64,000 bases of DNA from Rhizosphaericola sp047606825 (GCA_047606825.1 JASGDY010000112.1:77598-141597), one strand, 5' to 3'; positions 52,601 through 61,043 are shown, numbered from the stretch's first letter. The notes: generated from the sequence alone by a model not told the origin. A program made the numbers and translations.

Positions 52601-53916
52601 CGGTTGAGCAATACAGGGTGTCCCTTCAATACGTTTTCGAGGATGTCCCAAATGACGGGTTCTTTCTTGTCCACCAGTTTTTTGGCGGATTTGACCGTTT
52701 TGACGATGCCACGTTCAATCAGTTTGCGGATGACAAATGGTTTGAACAGTTCGGCAGCCATATCTTTCGGCAATCCCATTTCGTGCATTTTCAGCTCAGG
52801 GCCGACGACGATGACCGAACGACCGGAATAGTCCACGCGTTTACCCAGAAGGTTCTGACGGAAACGGCCTTGCTTACCTTTCAGTACGTCGGAAAGGGAT
52901 TTCAGGGCGCGTCCGCCTTCGGCCTTGACGGCGTTGGATTTGCGGCTGTTGTCAAAAAGGCTGTCCACGGCTTCCTGCAACATACGTTTTTCGTTGCGGA
53001 GGATGACTTCCGGGGCCTTGATTTCCAACAGGCGTTTCAGACGGTTGTTGCGTATGATGACGCGACGATACAGGTCGTTCAAGTCAGAGGACGCAAAACG
53101 GCCGCCGTCCAAAGGCACCAATGGACGTAGTTCAGGCGGGATGACTGGCAAGTATTGCATGACCATCCATTCAGGACGGTTGGCAATACGAGACTGCGAA
53201 TCGCGGAACGCTTCCACGACGCTCAGACGCTTCAAGGCATCTGCTTTGCGTTGTTGGGACGTTTCGTTTGCCGCCGCGTTGCGCAAGTCAAAGCTGGCCG
53301 TATCCAGGTCCAGTCGTGCCAACAGGTCGGAAACAGCTTCCGCGCCCATTTTGGCAATAAATTTTTGGGGGTCGTCGTCCGTCAGGTATTGGTTGTCCTT
53401 CGGCAGACTGTCCATGATGTCGAGGTATTCCTCTTCGGTCAACAAGTCTCCGGACTGGAGACCTTTGTCTTCACGAATCCCTGCCTGGATGACGACATAT
53501 CTTTCATAGTAGACAATGCTTTCCAATTTCTTGGAACTCATTCCCAACAAATAACCAATCTTGTTTGGAAGGCTCTTGAAGTACCAGATGTGTACGATGG
53601 GAACGACCAATTTGATGTGTCCCATGCGCTCACGGCGGACTTTCTTTTCCGTCACTTCCACTCCGCAGCGGTCACACACGATACCTTTGTAACGGATGCG
53701 CTTGTATTTGCCACAGGCACATTCATAATCCTTAACTGGCCCGAAAATCCTTTCGCAGAACAAACCGTCGCGTTCTGGTTTGTACGTACGATAGTTGATA
53801 GTTTCAGGCTTTAACACTTCACCGTAGCTACGCTCCAGGATAGAATCCGGAGATGCCAGCCCAATGGTAATCTTGGAAAAGCTTGCTTTGGGACGATTGT
53901 CTTTTTTGATGGCCAT
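49621..53916 (-). CDS. rpoC: DNA-directed RNA polymerase subunit beta'
   Basis: The 1431-residue beta' subunit. The N-terminal zinc ribbon CACGKYKRIRYKGIVCDRCG lies near residue 66, the catalytic Mg-binding loop NADFDGDQM near residue 460, and a second zinc site (CEAKRGVCVKCYG) near 890. The trigger loop/bridge-helix region contains GARGSKQQVKQLAGIRGLMA, here around residue 735. The C-terminal part has the long insertion usual for Bacteroidota and an acidic end. No rpoB gene precedes it; a toxin-antitoxin pair does. It has its own -7 box (54086-54093) and a ~160-base leader with a hairpin. Confidence 0.98.
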   Translation of the reverse strand: MAIKKDNRPKASFSKITIGLASPDSILERSYGEVLKPETINYRTYKPERDGLFCERIFGPVKDYECACGKYKRIRYKGIVCDRCGVEVTEKKVRRERMGHIKLVVPIVHIWYFKSLPNKIGYLLGMSSKKLESIVYYERYVVIQAGIREDKGLQSGDLLTEEEYLDIMDSLPKDNQYLTDDDPQKFIAKMGAEAVSDLLARLDLDTASFDLRNAAANETSQQRKADALKRLSVVEAFRDSQSRIANRPEWMVMQYLPVIPPELRPLVPLDGGRFASSDLNDLYRRVIIRNNRLKRLLEIKAPEVILRNEKRMLQEAVDSLFDNSRKSNAVKAEGGRALKSLSDVLKGKQGRFRQNLLGKRVDYSGRSVIVVGPELKMHEMGLPKDMAAELFKPFVIRKLIERGIVKTVKSAKKLVDKKEPVIWDILENVLKGHPVLLNRAPTLHRLSIQSFQPKLVEGKAMQLNPLITPGFNADFDGDQMAVHVPLSNAAILEAQLLMLGSHNILNPQNGQPITLPSQDMVLGLYYITKPRKSTEEEKVAGEGMAFYSPEEVMIALNEGRVNLHAVIKVKVDVLQKDGTLKNQLVETTVGRVLFNQYVPKAVGFVNALLTKKSIRIIVSDIIKITDVPSAEKFLDDIKSLGYRMAFRGGLSFSVNDLLIPETRSGLLEQAKEEVDEVWENYNMGLITNNERYNQVIDIWSRVDTKLTEILINEMKSDKQGFNSVYMMLDSGARGSKQQVKQLAGIRGLMAKPRKSGSTGSEIIENPILSNFKSGLNVLDYFISTHGARKGLADTALKTADAGYLTRRLVDVAQDVVVTEEDCGTLRGISISALKDNDDIIESLADRIEGRTSLHDVFHPVTDELLIAAGEEITHDKAAAIDDSGIETVEIRSVLTCEAKRGVCVKCYGKNLASGYLAQRGDAVGIIAAQSIGEPGTQLTLRTFHVGGIAGSSSIDSSLRVRFDGTVHFDGLRTVKGEDNEGNPVQIVIGRTGELRVMDDKNDRLLATHNIPYGSTLKVKDGQNVKKGDVICSWDPFNNVIVSEVDGNVSFEAIVDGITYREEADEQTGHRDKVIIESKDKTKLPSIVVDGKDDSKSYNLPVGSRLSVDEGDKVKAGQVLVKIPRTLRKSGDITGGLPRVTELFEARNPSNPAIVAEIDGVVAFGNIKRGNREIVVEAKDGVTKKYLVPLSRQILVQDGDFVKAGTALSDGQTAPFDILSIKGPYAVQEYVVNEIQEVYRLQGVQINDKHIETIVRQMMKKVEILDAGDTKFLEGDLEDRVDFNEENDRIFDKKVVVDAGESSKLKAGQIVTVRELREENSYLRRSDKKLVEVRNADPATAKPVLLGITKASLGVPSWISAASFQETTKVLSSAAIHGKTDYMVGLKENVITGHAIPAGTGLRDFDNLIVGNKEEYELLSTTKEAMSFDDEE

Positions 53917-53987
53917 ATTCCAGAAAAAATTTGAATTTTAAATGAATGCCGTATTGTACCCTTCCAGAAAGCACAAAAGCCAAGACA

Positions 53988-54020
53988 GCCGTAACATTTT
54001 GAAATTCAAAACATTACGGC
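53988..54020 (-). promoter_or_regulatory. Hairpin in the rpoC leader
   Basis: An inverted repeat of about 15-16 bp with two internal mismatches (GCCGTAA...TTACGGC with TTTTGAA inside), about 70 bases before the rpoC start and downstream of its promoter box. It could be an attenuator or an autoregulatory site; it lacks a clean T-run. Confidence 0.5.
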
Positions 54021-54085
54021 TCACCTCTTATTTTGCAACGATATAAAAAGGTAGAATACGAGATTCTGCTATGTACATAGACTGG

Positions 54086-54093
54086 CAAAGGTA
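54086..54093 (-). promoter_or_regulatory. -7 promoter box for rpoC
   Basis: TACCTTTG on the minus strand, an exact TAnnTTTG, about 170 bp before the rpoC start. TTGG lies 23 bp upstream. It indicates that rpoC is transcribed on its own. The rest of 53917-54261 has no gene. Confidence 0.6.
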
Positions 54094-54261
54094 AAATAAA
54101 TTTGCCGAACTGCCGCCCAATTTTTTTCTCAAAAAAGTAAAAAAAGAAACTGTTCGTTTGGACACGAACCAAGAAGTTACGAGACTTCCCGTAAATATAG
54201 GCAACTATGCCATGCGAAACCTGGGTTAGGGTTGGCGGCATGCAGGTAGGCAATGTTTATG

Positions 54262-54567
54262 TTATAATTCCAGATTTTTATATAAGTCATCGGGATTCCT
54301 TCTATTGTCCCAAATACCGACAATGATGATTTTGGTTTCCGTGACTTTATAAAAAAGTGAAAAGTGGCTTACGAGGGATGTCCTAACATCTTCGAAATCT
54401 GTGACTCTTCCCAATGGGTGGTCTGTAGCAAGCAAGGCTGCTTTTTCTCGAAAAAGCTTGGACAATTTCTTGGGATAGGTTTTTGACTGGTTATGCACAA
54501 ACCAATATTCTAAAATCTCCTTTCTGGCAATCCGTGCCGTATTGGTCCAAATTATTCGTTTAGCCAT
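54262..54567 (-). CDS. RelE/ParE-family toxin
   Basis: A 101-residue protein with the RelE/ParE fold pattern: IIWTNTARIARKEILEYW at the N-terminus, a helical segment (KKLSKLFREKAALLATDHPLG, split near residue 40), then strands ending with FSLFYKVTETKIIIVGIWDNRRNP. RelE members cut mRNA on the ribosome and ParE members poison gyrase; short ParE/RelE forms like this one cannot be told apart by eye. The gene overlaps the upstream antitoxin gene by 16 bp. It lies directly upstream of the rpoC promoter region. Confidence 0.85.
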   Translation of the reverse strand: MAKRIIWTNTARIARKEILEYWFVHNQSKTYPKKLSKLFREKAALLATDHPLGRVTDFEDVRTSLVSHFSLFYKVTETKIIIVGIWDNRRNPDDLYKNLEL

Positions 54568-54794
54568 GCGTCTTCTTCTGCATTCAGTGCTTCATCCGTA
54601 ATGGTAAAGCCATGTTTAATGTCCATCTCGCTGTCCTTGAGCATCATTTTTTGCTTTTGGGAAACCCTGAACAGAGAATTGTCCAGATTGACATCTCCGA
54701 TTAGTGCATTGATTTTTTTTAGGAGTTTTTCATCCTTGATGGATACAAGTTTATCCAACAGGCTATATTTGAGTTTTAAACTTTCTGCGTTCAT
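54552..54794 (-). CDS. Antitoxin partner of the RelE/ParE-type toxin
   Basis: An 80-residue protein with a helical N-terminal half (MNAESLKLKYSLLDKLVSI, KLLKKINALIG) and an acidic, flexible C-terminus (FTITDEALNAEEDAWLNE) that would wrap the toxin. Such proteins neutralise the toxin and repress the operon. No recognisable ribbon-helix-helix pattern was seen, so the DNA-binding class is open. ATG 54794 is chosen: the same frame extends about 100 codons upstream into the Fe-S gene on a different frame, but that part is Arg/Gly-rich and not protein-like. Confidence 0.78.
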   Translation of the reverse strand: MNAESLKLKYSLLDKLVSIKDEKLLKKINALIGDVNLDNSLFRVSQKQKMMLKDSEMDIKHGFTITDEALNAEEDAWLNE

Positions 54795-54844
54795 CTGTTT
54801 AATTTTTATGAATACAAACTTACAAAAAGTCTCCTTAACATTCC

Positions 54845-56164
54845 TTATGCCATCTCCGCCACCCACGCGTCGCGGTCGTCCGGCGAAAATTTCCAAGGCG
54901 CAAAATTGGTTTCGATGTTGCTGAACATGCCGTTCCATTCCGCCGGTGCGTTGCTTTCTTCCATGACGAGGTAGCGGCGCAGTTGCAGTATGATGTCGAG
55001 CGGTTCGATGCTGACCGGGCAAGCTTCCACACAGGCGTTGCAGGTCGTACAGGCGCGTAGTTCCTCCTCGGTAATATAGTCGTGCAGCAGGGATTTGCCG
55101 TCGTCTTCCCATGTGCCTTTTTCGTTGATGGATTTACCGATGGATTCCATGCGGTCGCGGGTTTTCATCATGATGAGGCGTGGACTGAGCGTTTTGCCTG
55201 TCTGGTTGGCAGGGCATTCGGCAGAGCAGCGGCCACATTCCGTGCAGGAATAAGCGTCCATCAGGTTTTTCCAACTCAGGTCGGTGATGTCCTTGGCGCC
55301 GAAATTGACTTTTTCCGCAGGTGCCTCCGTCGGCGCGAGTTCTGGTTGCATGGCGTACAAGACCTCGTTTTGGATTTCGGGCATGTTCTTCATTTCGCCT
55401 TCCGGTTTGAGGCGTGCGTAGTAGGCGTTCGGAAAAGCCAACAGAATGTGCAGATGTTTGGAATATGGCAAATAGTTGAGAAACGCCAATATGCCAATGA
55501 TATGCAGCCACCAACAGGTACGTTCGAGGACTTCCAACGTCTCGTTTCCCAAGCCGTTGAACAGTGGTTGCAGATATTGGGAAACGACGAAATTACCCGT
55601 GATGGTCTGTCCATATTCCCCAAAACCGCGCTGCTGCATCAGTGTGTCGCAGGCATCCATGATGAGGAACAGCGACATCAGCACGATTTCCGTCGTGAGG
55701 ATGGCGTTGGCATCGGTCCTGGGCCAACCTTGCAGGTCGGAAGCGTTGAGTCTCTTTACCTTATAGATATTTCGCCGAACCAAAAAAATGGCACAGGAAA
55801 CCAGCACCAGCAATGCCAATACCTCAAACGAACTGATTAAAAAAGAATACACACCGCCAGCAAAAGAAAACAAACGATGCTTCCCCGATACGCCGTCCAG
55901 CAATATCTCCAACACTTCAATGTTGATGATGACAAATCCGGCATACACTAGGAAATGCAGCACGCCGACCAATGGCTTCTTAAACATTTTTTTTTGTCCA
56001 AAAGCCAGCAGCAGGACGTTGCGCCATCTTTCTTTTGGATGGTCGTTGATGGTCTCGGCGCGTCCAAGCCGGATGTTGCGGGCAATCTTTTTGGCATTAC
56101 GGGCAAAAAACCAAACGGCAAAACCCAATAGCGCGATAAACAAAACCTGAAATACAATATGCAT
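54845..56164 (-). CDS. Membrane Fe-S oxidoreductase with two 4Fe-4S motifs
   Basis: A 439-residue protein. The N-terminal half has about five to six helices (residues 5-260) resembling the nitrate-reductase gamma/heme-b subunit fold. The C-terminal half holds two ferredoxin motifs, CTECGRCSAECPANQTGK and CTTCNACVEACPVSIEP. This architecture is HdrC/GlpC-like and probably passes electrons from membrane quinone to a soluble partner. In related genomes a CCG-domain Fe-S protein usually follows; here a toxin-antitoxin pair follows 50 bp downstream, so the partner is missing from the locus. The electron donor and acceptor are unknown. Confidence 0.88.
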   Translation of the reverse strand: MHIVFQVLFIALLGFAVWFFARNAKKIARNIRLGRAETINDHPKERWRNVLLLAFGQKKMFKKPLVGVLHFLVYAGFVIINIEVLEILLDGVSGKHRLFSFAGGVYSFLISSFEVLALLVLVSCAIFLVRRNIYKVKRLNASDLQGWPRTDANAILTTEIVLMSLFLIMDACDTLMQQRGFGEYGQTITGNFVVSQYLQPLFNGLGNETLEVLERTCWWLHIIGILAFLNYLPYSKHLHILLAFPNAYYARLKPEGEMKNMPEIQNEVLYAMQPELAPTEAPAEKVNFGAKDITDLSWKNLMDAYSCTECGRCSAECPANQTGKTLSPRLIMMKTRDRMESIGKSINEKGTWEDDGKSLLHDYITEEELRACTTCNACVEACPVSIEPLDIILQLRRYLVMEESNAPAEWNGMFSNIETNFAPWKFSPDDRDAWVAEMA

Positions 56165-56295
56165 ATAATGAACGATGTGACGGCGAAGATATACTTTTTT
56201 GCAAGGCTACGCCATCGAAGCAACGCATTTTGGCTTATGTCAAAAAAGGCGGAAAGGGAAATTGAAAGTAGAAAGTGGCCACCGACCAATATATA

Positions 56296-56313
56296 GACAC
56301 ACAATCGTGCGTC
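56296..56313. repeat. Short degenerate CACAATCGTGCGTC hairpin
   Basis: GACACAC pairs with GTGCGTC (one mismatch) around AATC. It is related to the hairpin at 57582-57609. Confidence 0.4.
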
Positions 56314-56428
56314 TTTTCCATAGACTTGTTTTTGGTGGGTGAAGATGACAATACGAAAAAGTTGTAAAATTTATGGATTATAATCCTAAAAAGTTTAAAA
56401 ATGTAAGGAATTAAATCCAATAAAGTTG

Positions 56429-56436
56429 TAATTTTG
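56429..56436 (+). promoter_or_regulatory. -7 box for the AAA ATPase gene
   Basis: TAATTTTG, an exact TAnnTTTG, 16 bp before the GTG start. The -33 element is unclear. Confidence 0.45.
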
Positions 56437-56452
56437 GCAAAATGGACGAATC

Positions 56453-57571
56453 GTGATTCAGCGGATTTTACAAAACGGATTGAAAGAAAGGTTGCATACC
56501 GGCAAAGCGATTGTTTTGATGGGGGCAAGGCAGGTCGGAAAGACCACGCTTTTGAAAAATATATTTGACAATTCCGAGGATATGTTGTGGTTGAATGGCG
56601 ATGAACCCGATATGCTCGAACTTTTTGGAAACGCAACGTCCGTGAGGCTGAAGCAATTTTTCGGAAACAAGAAAACTGTGGTCATTGATGAGGCGCAAAG
56701 GATTCCCAATATCGGTTTGAAGCTGAAACTGATTACCGATGCGCTGCCCGAAATTCAGCTAGTCGCAACGGGAAGCTCCTCATTTGAACTGGCAAACCAT
56801 GTCAATGAGCCATTGACTGGTCGCAAATGGGAATACAAGATGTTTCCCGTTTCTTTTGCCGAAATGGTGGAGTACCATGGACTTTTGGAAGAAAAACGCT
56901 CGCTTCCGCATCGTCTTGTTTATGGTAGTTATCCAGAGGTCGTTACCCATTTGGGAAGCGAAAAAGAGATATTGAAACAGCTTACGGATAGTTTTCTATA
57001 TAAAGATATTCTGATGCTGGAACAGATTAAAAAACCAGACAGAATCGTAAAATTACTACAGGTACTGGCGTTCCAAGTCGGGTCGCAGGTTTCCTATTCT
57101 GAAATTGGGCAAATGGTTGGTCTGGATTCCAAAACGGTTGAAAAGTACATTCTGGTTTTGGAACAATCGTATGTGGTTTTCAGGTTAGGTTCATTCAGCC
57201 GAAATCTTCGTAATGAATTGAAAAACAGCAAGAAAATTTATTTTTACGACAACGGTGTACGCAATTCATTGATTGCCGATTTTGCTTTGGCCGAGACAAG
57301 GCAGGACATTGGTAAGTTGTGGGAAAACTACCTTGTCTCAGAGCGGATTAAAAAATTAGCATACCAAAACATCTGGAAAAATTGCTGGTTTTGGCGAACC
57401 AAAGAGCAAAAAGAAATCGACTTGATTGAAGAGGGCGACGGCAAGATTGCGGCTTATGAATTTAAGTGGAACCCGAAAGCAAAAGCAAAAATACCCAAAG
57501 CCTTTACTGAAAATTACCAAAGCGATTTTGAGGTCATTACTCCCAAAAACTACGAGGATTTTCTGTTGTAG
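56453..57571 (+). CDS. AAA_14/DUF4143-type ATPase
   Basis: A 372-residue protein of the ATP-binding group common in Bacteroidota and Archaea. The Walker A motif is MGARQVGKTTLL near residue 25, Walker B is KKTVVIDEAQRI near residue 75, and sensor-like LVATGSSSFEL follows. A DUF4143 winged-helix domain and a C-terminal nuclease-like fold (FWRTKEQKEIDLIEEGDGKI ... YEFKWNPKAKAK, here split) complete it. The C-terminal E-x-D-x(n)-E-x-K pattern resembles PD-(D/E)XK nucleases. The function is unproven; NTPase-driven stress or defence roles are possible. The start is GTG at 56453, because an ATG at 56441 hits a stop at once. It converges with the glucosidase gene. Confidence 0.85.
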   Translation: MIQRILQNGLKERLHTGKAIVLMGARQVGKTTLLKNIFDNSEDMLWLNGDEPDMLELFGNATSVRLKQFFGNKKTVVIDEAQRIPNIGLKLKLITDALPEIQLVATGSSSFELANHVNEPLTGRKWEYKMFPVSFAEMVEYHGLLEEKRSLPHRLVYGSYPEVVTHLGSEKEILKQLTDSFLYKDILMLEQIKKPDRIVKLLQVLAFQVGSQVSYSEIGQMVGLDSKTVEKYILVLEQSYVVFRLGSFSRNLRNELKNSKKIYFYDNGVRNSLIADFALAETRQDIGKLWENYLVSERIKKLAYQNIWKNCWFWRTKEQKEIDLIEEGDGKIAAYEFKWNPKAKAKIPKAFTENYQSDFEVITPKNYEDFLL

Positions 57572-57581
57572 GCAATTTGTC

Positions 57582-57609
57582 GTGGAGACGCGCGACTGTG
57601 CGTCTCTAC
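57582..57609. repeat. Hairpin of the GAGACGC-GCGTCTC type between convergent genes
   Basis: GAGACGC and GCGTCTC pair around GCGACTGT. The right arm contains the glucosidase stop codon (57606-57608). It probably ends transcription from both sides. Confidence 0.6.
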
Positions 57610-60314
57610 TTTTCCCTATATTTTCCATTCATGGTATTGGGCTTTATCCTGTTCCTACCGCTGCGACAGGTGATGGATTTCAGTGGTGTTACGCCATGGG
57701 TAGCAAAACTTTTTATGGCAATGAGGTTGCTGACGAGGGCAGACCACCCCGTCTGGTGCGACGCACCAAGCCCCTTGCCATTGTCGCCATTAAAGTATTC
57801 GTTGAAAGTGATTAGGTTCTGGAAATGGACATCGTCCTGAAACCTGTTGTCGCCGTAGATGGTACGGCGGCCGTTGTCATCTTTCTTGAAGATGTTGATT
57901 AGTCTTTCGGCCAAGTCAATGGCAATGGATTTCAGGTCGGTGTATTGCGCGCTGTTGGTCGGGTATTCGACTTTGAAATCGTCGCTGTAATATTGGTAAA
58001 AATGCAGAAGACTCTCTATCAGCATGTAGTTGAGCGGAAACCATATCGGTCCGCGCCAGTTGCTGTTGCCGCCAAAGATACCGTCCGTGCTTTCTGCCGG
58101 CGTGTAGGTGACGGAGATGTTGTTGCCGCCTATATTGAGTTCGTAGGGATAGGCAAGGTATTCGCGCGAAAGGCTGCGTATGCCGAAGTCGCTGAGGAAC
58201 TCATGTGGGTTGAGCATCCGGGACAACAGGCGTTTGGTGCGGTGGCCGCGCAAGAGACTGAGCAGGTGTTTCTCATCCGAACCTTTTTCGTCCCAGCGTG
58301 AAACGAGGTTGGCCAGGTCTTCCCTGTGGTTGAGGAACCAGCGCATCCGGAAGGCAAATTCGGGTTGTTTTAGCAAAGTGTCGTCGTCGATGACTTCCAC
58401 TGCCAGCAAAGGAATCAAGCCGACCAGGCTTTTGAGGCGGATGACGATTGGTGTTTGGTCTGGGATTTTTATCTGGTCATAGAAAAATTCGTCCTGCTCG
58501 TCCCAAAGTCCTGTATCCTTGATGCCGAGCGTATTCATCAAAGCTCCTGCGATATAGAGAAAATGTTCGAAAAATTTACTTGCCAGGTCGGAGTACACGC
58601 TGTTGCCGTTGGCCAGTTCGAGTGAGATACGCAGCATATTGAGCGCATACATCGCCATCCAGCTTGTACCGTCGCTCTGTTCCATCCTTGCACCGTTGGG
58701 CAGTTCGGTACTTCTGTCAAACACGCCGATATTGTCCAGTCCCAAGAAACCGCCTGCGAATATGTTGCTCCCGTCGTGGTCCTTGCGGTTGACCCACCAG
58801 GTGAAATTGAACAATAGTTTATGGAAAACACTTTCCAGAAAATCCCCGTCTCCATCGCCGTCGTTGAGAAGCGCGTCGATACGGTACACTTCCAAGGCTG
58901 CCCAGGCATGTACCGGAGGATTCGTGTCGCTGAAGTTCCATTCGTAGGCAGGAAGCTGGCCATTGGGGTGCATGTACCATTCGCGCGTGAAGAGCATCAG
59001 TTGTTCTTTGGCAAATTCCGCGTCGATAAGCACAAAGGCAACGCAGTGGAATGCCGAATCCCAACAGGCGTACCACGGAAATTCCCATTTGTCCGGTACG
59101 GAAATGATGTCGCGGTTGTCGATATTGGTCCACTGTGCATTGCGGGACGTGCGGTGTCCTGGCGGCGGTGGCGGATTGTCCGGGTCGCCTTGCTGCCAGC
59201 GAGGGACGTTGTAGTAATAAAACTGTTTGTTCCAAAGCAGTCCGGCAAAAGCCTGTCGCTGGATGAGGCGTTCGTCTTCGTCCGTAATCCATTTCTGCAC
59301 TTCATCGTAAAACATATCGGCTTCCTGTTTCCTTTCCTGGAACAGCGTATCGAAATCCCCAAAAGGGTTGGCGTCTTCTGCGTTTTTCAGCCGTAGGCGG
59401 ATGGTTGCGCTTTCCTGCCCTGCAATTGCAAGTGCGTATTGGATGGCCACTTTTGTGCCCGTTTCATCTGGGTTGACGGCATCTGTGTTGCTGTGGACGA
59501 TATATTCGTTCACGGCATCCTTGGTATAGGGCGTTTTGTTGGGGCTGTTGTACAGTTTTTGGTTGTTGGTGGCATTGTCGCAAAAAAGCAGTTTGTGGTT
59601 GTCCTCGTAGTAGAGAAACCAGTTGCCCAGTGTTTTTTGGTTCAGGTCGATTTTGTTTGCTTGGCTGACCGAAATGGTCGGTTGGACATTATTGCGTCCC
59701 CAGTCCCATCGGTTACGGAACCAGAGCGTCGGCAAGACGGTTAATGTTGCTGCTTCCGCTCCTCGGTTGTGGACTGTGATTTTGATTAAAATGTCTTCGG
59801 AATCCGCTTTGGCATATTCGATGAATATGTCGAAATATCGGTTGTCGTCCAATATGCCCGTGTCGATTAATTCGTATTCTGGTTCATGGATTGTCCGGTT
59901 TTTGTTGAGGTTCCTGAGCTGTTGGTAAGGAAATGCCGCTTGTGGATATTTGTAGAGCATCTCCATGTAGGAGTGCGTCGGCGTGCTGTCCAGGTAGTAG
60001 AATAGTTCCTTGACATCTTCGCCGTGGTTGCCTTCCGTGTTGTTCAGCCCAAAAAAACGCTCTTTGATGATTGGGTCTTTGCCGTTCCAGAAAGCCGGGG
60101 CAAAACAAAGGAGCTGCTCCTTGTCACAGATGCCGCCGATGGCGTCTTCGCCCCAGCGCCAAGCCTTGCTGATACCCATTTCATAGGTTGTAAAGTGCCA
60201 TGCGTCGCCATTGTCACTATAATCTTCGCGTACCGTGCCCCATTGCCTGTTGGAGACATAAGGTCCCCAGTTTTTCCATTCGGGTAGTTCCAGTCGTTGC
60301 TTTTCCTTGTTCAT
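57606..60314 (-). CDS. GH63-like glucosidase (MGH1-like glycoside hydrolase)
   Basis: A cytoplasmic, 902-residue glycoside hydrolase without a signal peptide. The N-terminus (WKNWGPYVSNRQWGTVREDY, DAWHFTTYEMGISKAWRWGE) and the central (alpha/alpha)6 catalytic region (WEFPWYACWDSAFHCVAFVL, LPAYEWNFSDTNPPVHAWAA, YNLNIGG-like and NSNWRGPIWFPLNYMLIESL) match the large bacterial GH63 group annotated as glucosidases. Substrates of these bacterial enzymes are poorly known; alpha-glucosides or mannosylglycerate-like compounds are candidates. ATG 60314 is chosen because the upstream frame reads into repeat DNA. Its stop lies inside a small palindrome. Confidence 0.87.
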   Translation of the reverse strand: MNKEKQRLELPEWKNWGPYVSNRQWGTVREDYSDNGDAWHFTTYEMGISKAWRWGEDAIGGICDKEQLLCFAPAFWNGKDPIIKERFFGLNNTEGNHGEDVKELFYYLDSTPTHSYMEMLYKYPQAAFPYQQLRNLNKNRTIHEPEYELIDTGILDDNRYFDIFIEYAKADSEDILIKITVHNRGAEAATLTVLPTLWFRNRWDWGRNNVQPTISVSQANKIDLNQKTLGNWFLYYEDNHKLLFCDNATNNQKLYNSPNKTPYTKDAVNEYIVHSNTDAVNPDETGTKVAIQYALAIAGQESATIRLRLKNAEDANPFGDFDTLFQERKQEADMFYDEVQKWITDEDERLIQRQAFAGLLWNKQFYYYNVPRWQQGDPDNPPPPPGHRTSRNAQWTNIDNRDIISVPDKWEFPWYACWDSAFHCVAFVLIDAEFAKEQLMLFTREWYMHPNGQLPAYEWNFSDTNPPVHAWAALEVYRIDALLNDGDGDGDFLESVFHKLLFNFTWWVNRKDHDGSNIFAGGFLGLDNIGVFDRSTELPNGARMEQSDGTSWMAMYALNMLRISLELANGNSVYSDLASKFFEHFLYIAGALMNTLGIKDTGLWDEQDEFFYDQIKIPDQTPIVIRLKSLVGLIPLLAVEVIDDDTLLKQPEFAFRMRWFLNHREDLANLVSRWDEKGSDEKHLLSLLRGHRTKRLLSRMLNPHEFLSDFGIRSLSREYLAYPYELNIGGNNISVTYTPAESTDGIFGGNSNWRGPIWFPLNYMLIESLLHFYQYYSDDFKVEYPTNSAQYTDLKSIAIDLAERLINIFKKDDNGRRTIYGDNRFQDDVHFQNLITFNEYFNGDNGKGLGASHQTGWSALVSNLIAIKSFATHGVTPLKSITCRSGRNRIKPNTMNGKYREK

Positions 60315-60410
60315 TTTGCTAAGATATGGAAAGAGCCGAAGACCGAGGACGGAAAGGCGGAAGCAGACAGGGCAAACCCATCTAAAATTCTTGCGTCGTG
60401 AAAATCCTTC

Positions 60411-60892
60411 GTTACTTTGTCTTGATACAAAGTAACCAAAACTACTCACCCAAAAATATATTTTCAATGGAGTTCGTGAGGGCTACGCCGTTCAAGTCGT
60501 CCGGAGGCGAATGCTCCGCACCGTTCGGCATCGGCTTCGGGAACGTTTCTTGCTTTGTGTTGACACTTTTTAGGTGTTGAACTTTACGGCAAGAAACACC
60601 GCTCAGCCTTAACCTCACTTTCGCTGCCGGACGACCGGGCTCTTGAAACTCAAACCAGCGTTTACATTGTCAAGAAAGAACCCGATAGACGTTCTCCATA
60701 CTCCAAGAGACCCGTCCGAAAACAGCGAAAAGGAGCGTTGGCGCGGGAGGTGTTTCTTGCGGTAAAGTCCGAAACCCAAAAAAGTCAAGGACCAGCAAGA
60801 AATGTTCCGAAGCGACAACGTGACTGGCGCGTAGCGTTCGCCTTTTTCGGACTTGACTTTTTTGCCACTTTTTTTGTCAAGAAAAAAAGTGG
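60411..60892. repeat. 482-bp imperfectly palindromic element bounded by CTTGA-loop hairpins
   Basis: The left end is a 10-bp perfect hairpin with loop CTTGAT (60411-60436). The right end is an 11-bp perfect hairpin with loop GTCAAG (60865-60892), so the loops are inverted copies of CTTGA(T/C). Inside, 60582-60600 and 60749-60767 form a 19-bp inverted repeat with one mismatch, and the GGCGAA(T/C)GCT segments are also symmetric. Open frames within it are not protein-like. It fills most of the gap 60315-61043. Confidence 0.8.
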
Positions 60893-61043
60893 GACAACTT
60901 TTAATCCAACATGATTTAGATGCATTTGCCCTGCCGAAGCAGCGTACTGAACCACAACGACACGACGATTCGCAACGTTGTGGCACGTCAGTGTCGTCGT
61001 GTCGTTGTAGGTTAAAAAGTCAACATAAAAAAATGATTACATG

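Noticed and set aside
60615..60986. A 123-codon open frame on the minus strand inside the palindromic element
   Set aside because: It covers repeat DNA, is rich in Ser/Arg/Cys without domain character, and the symmetric sequence explains it better.
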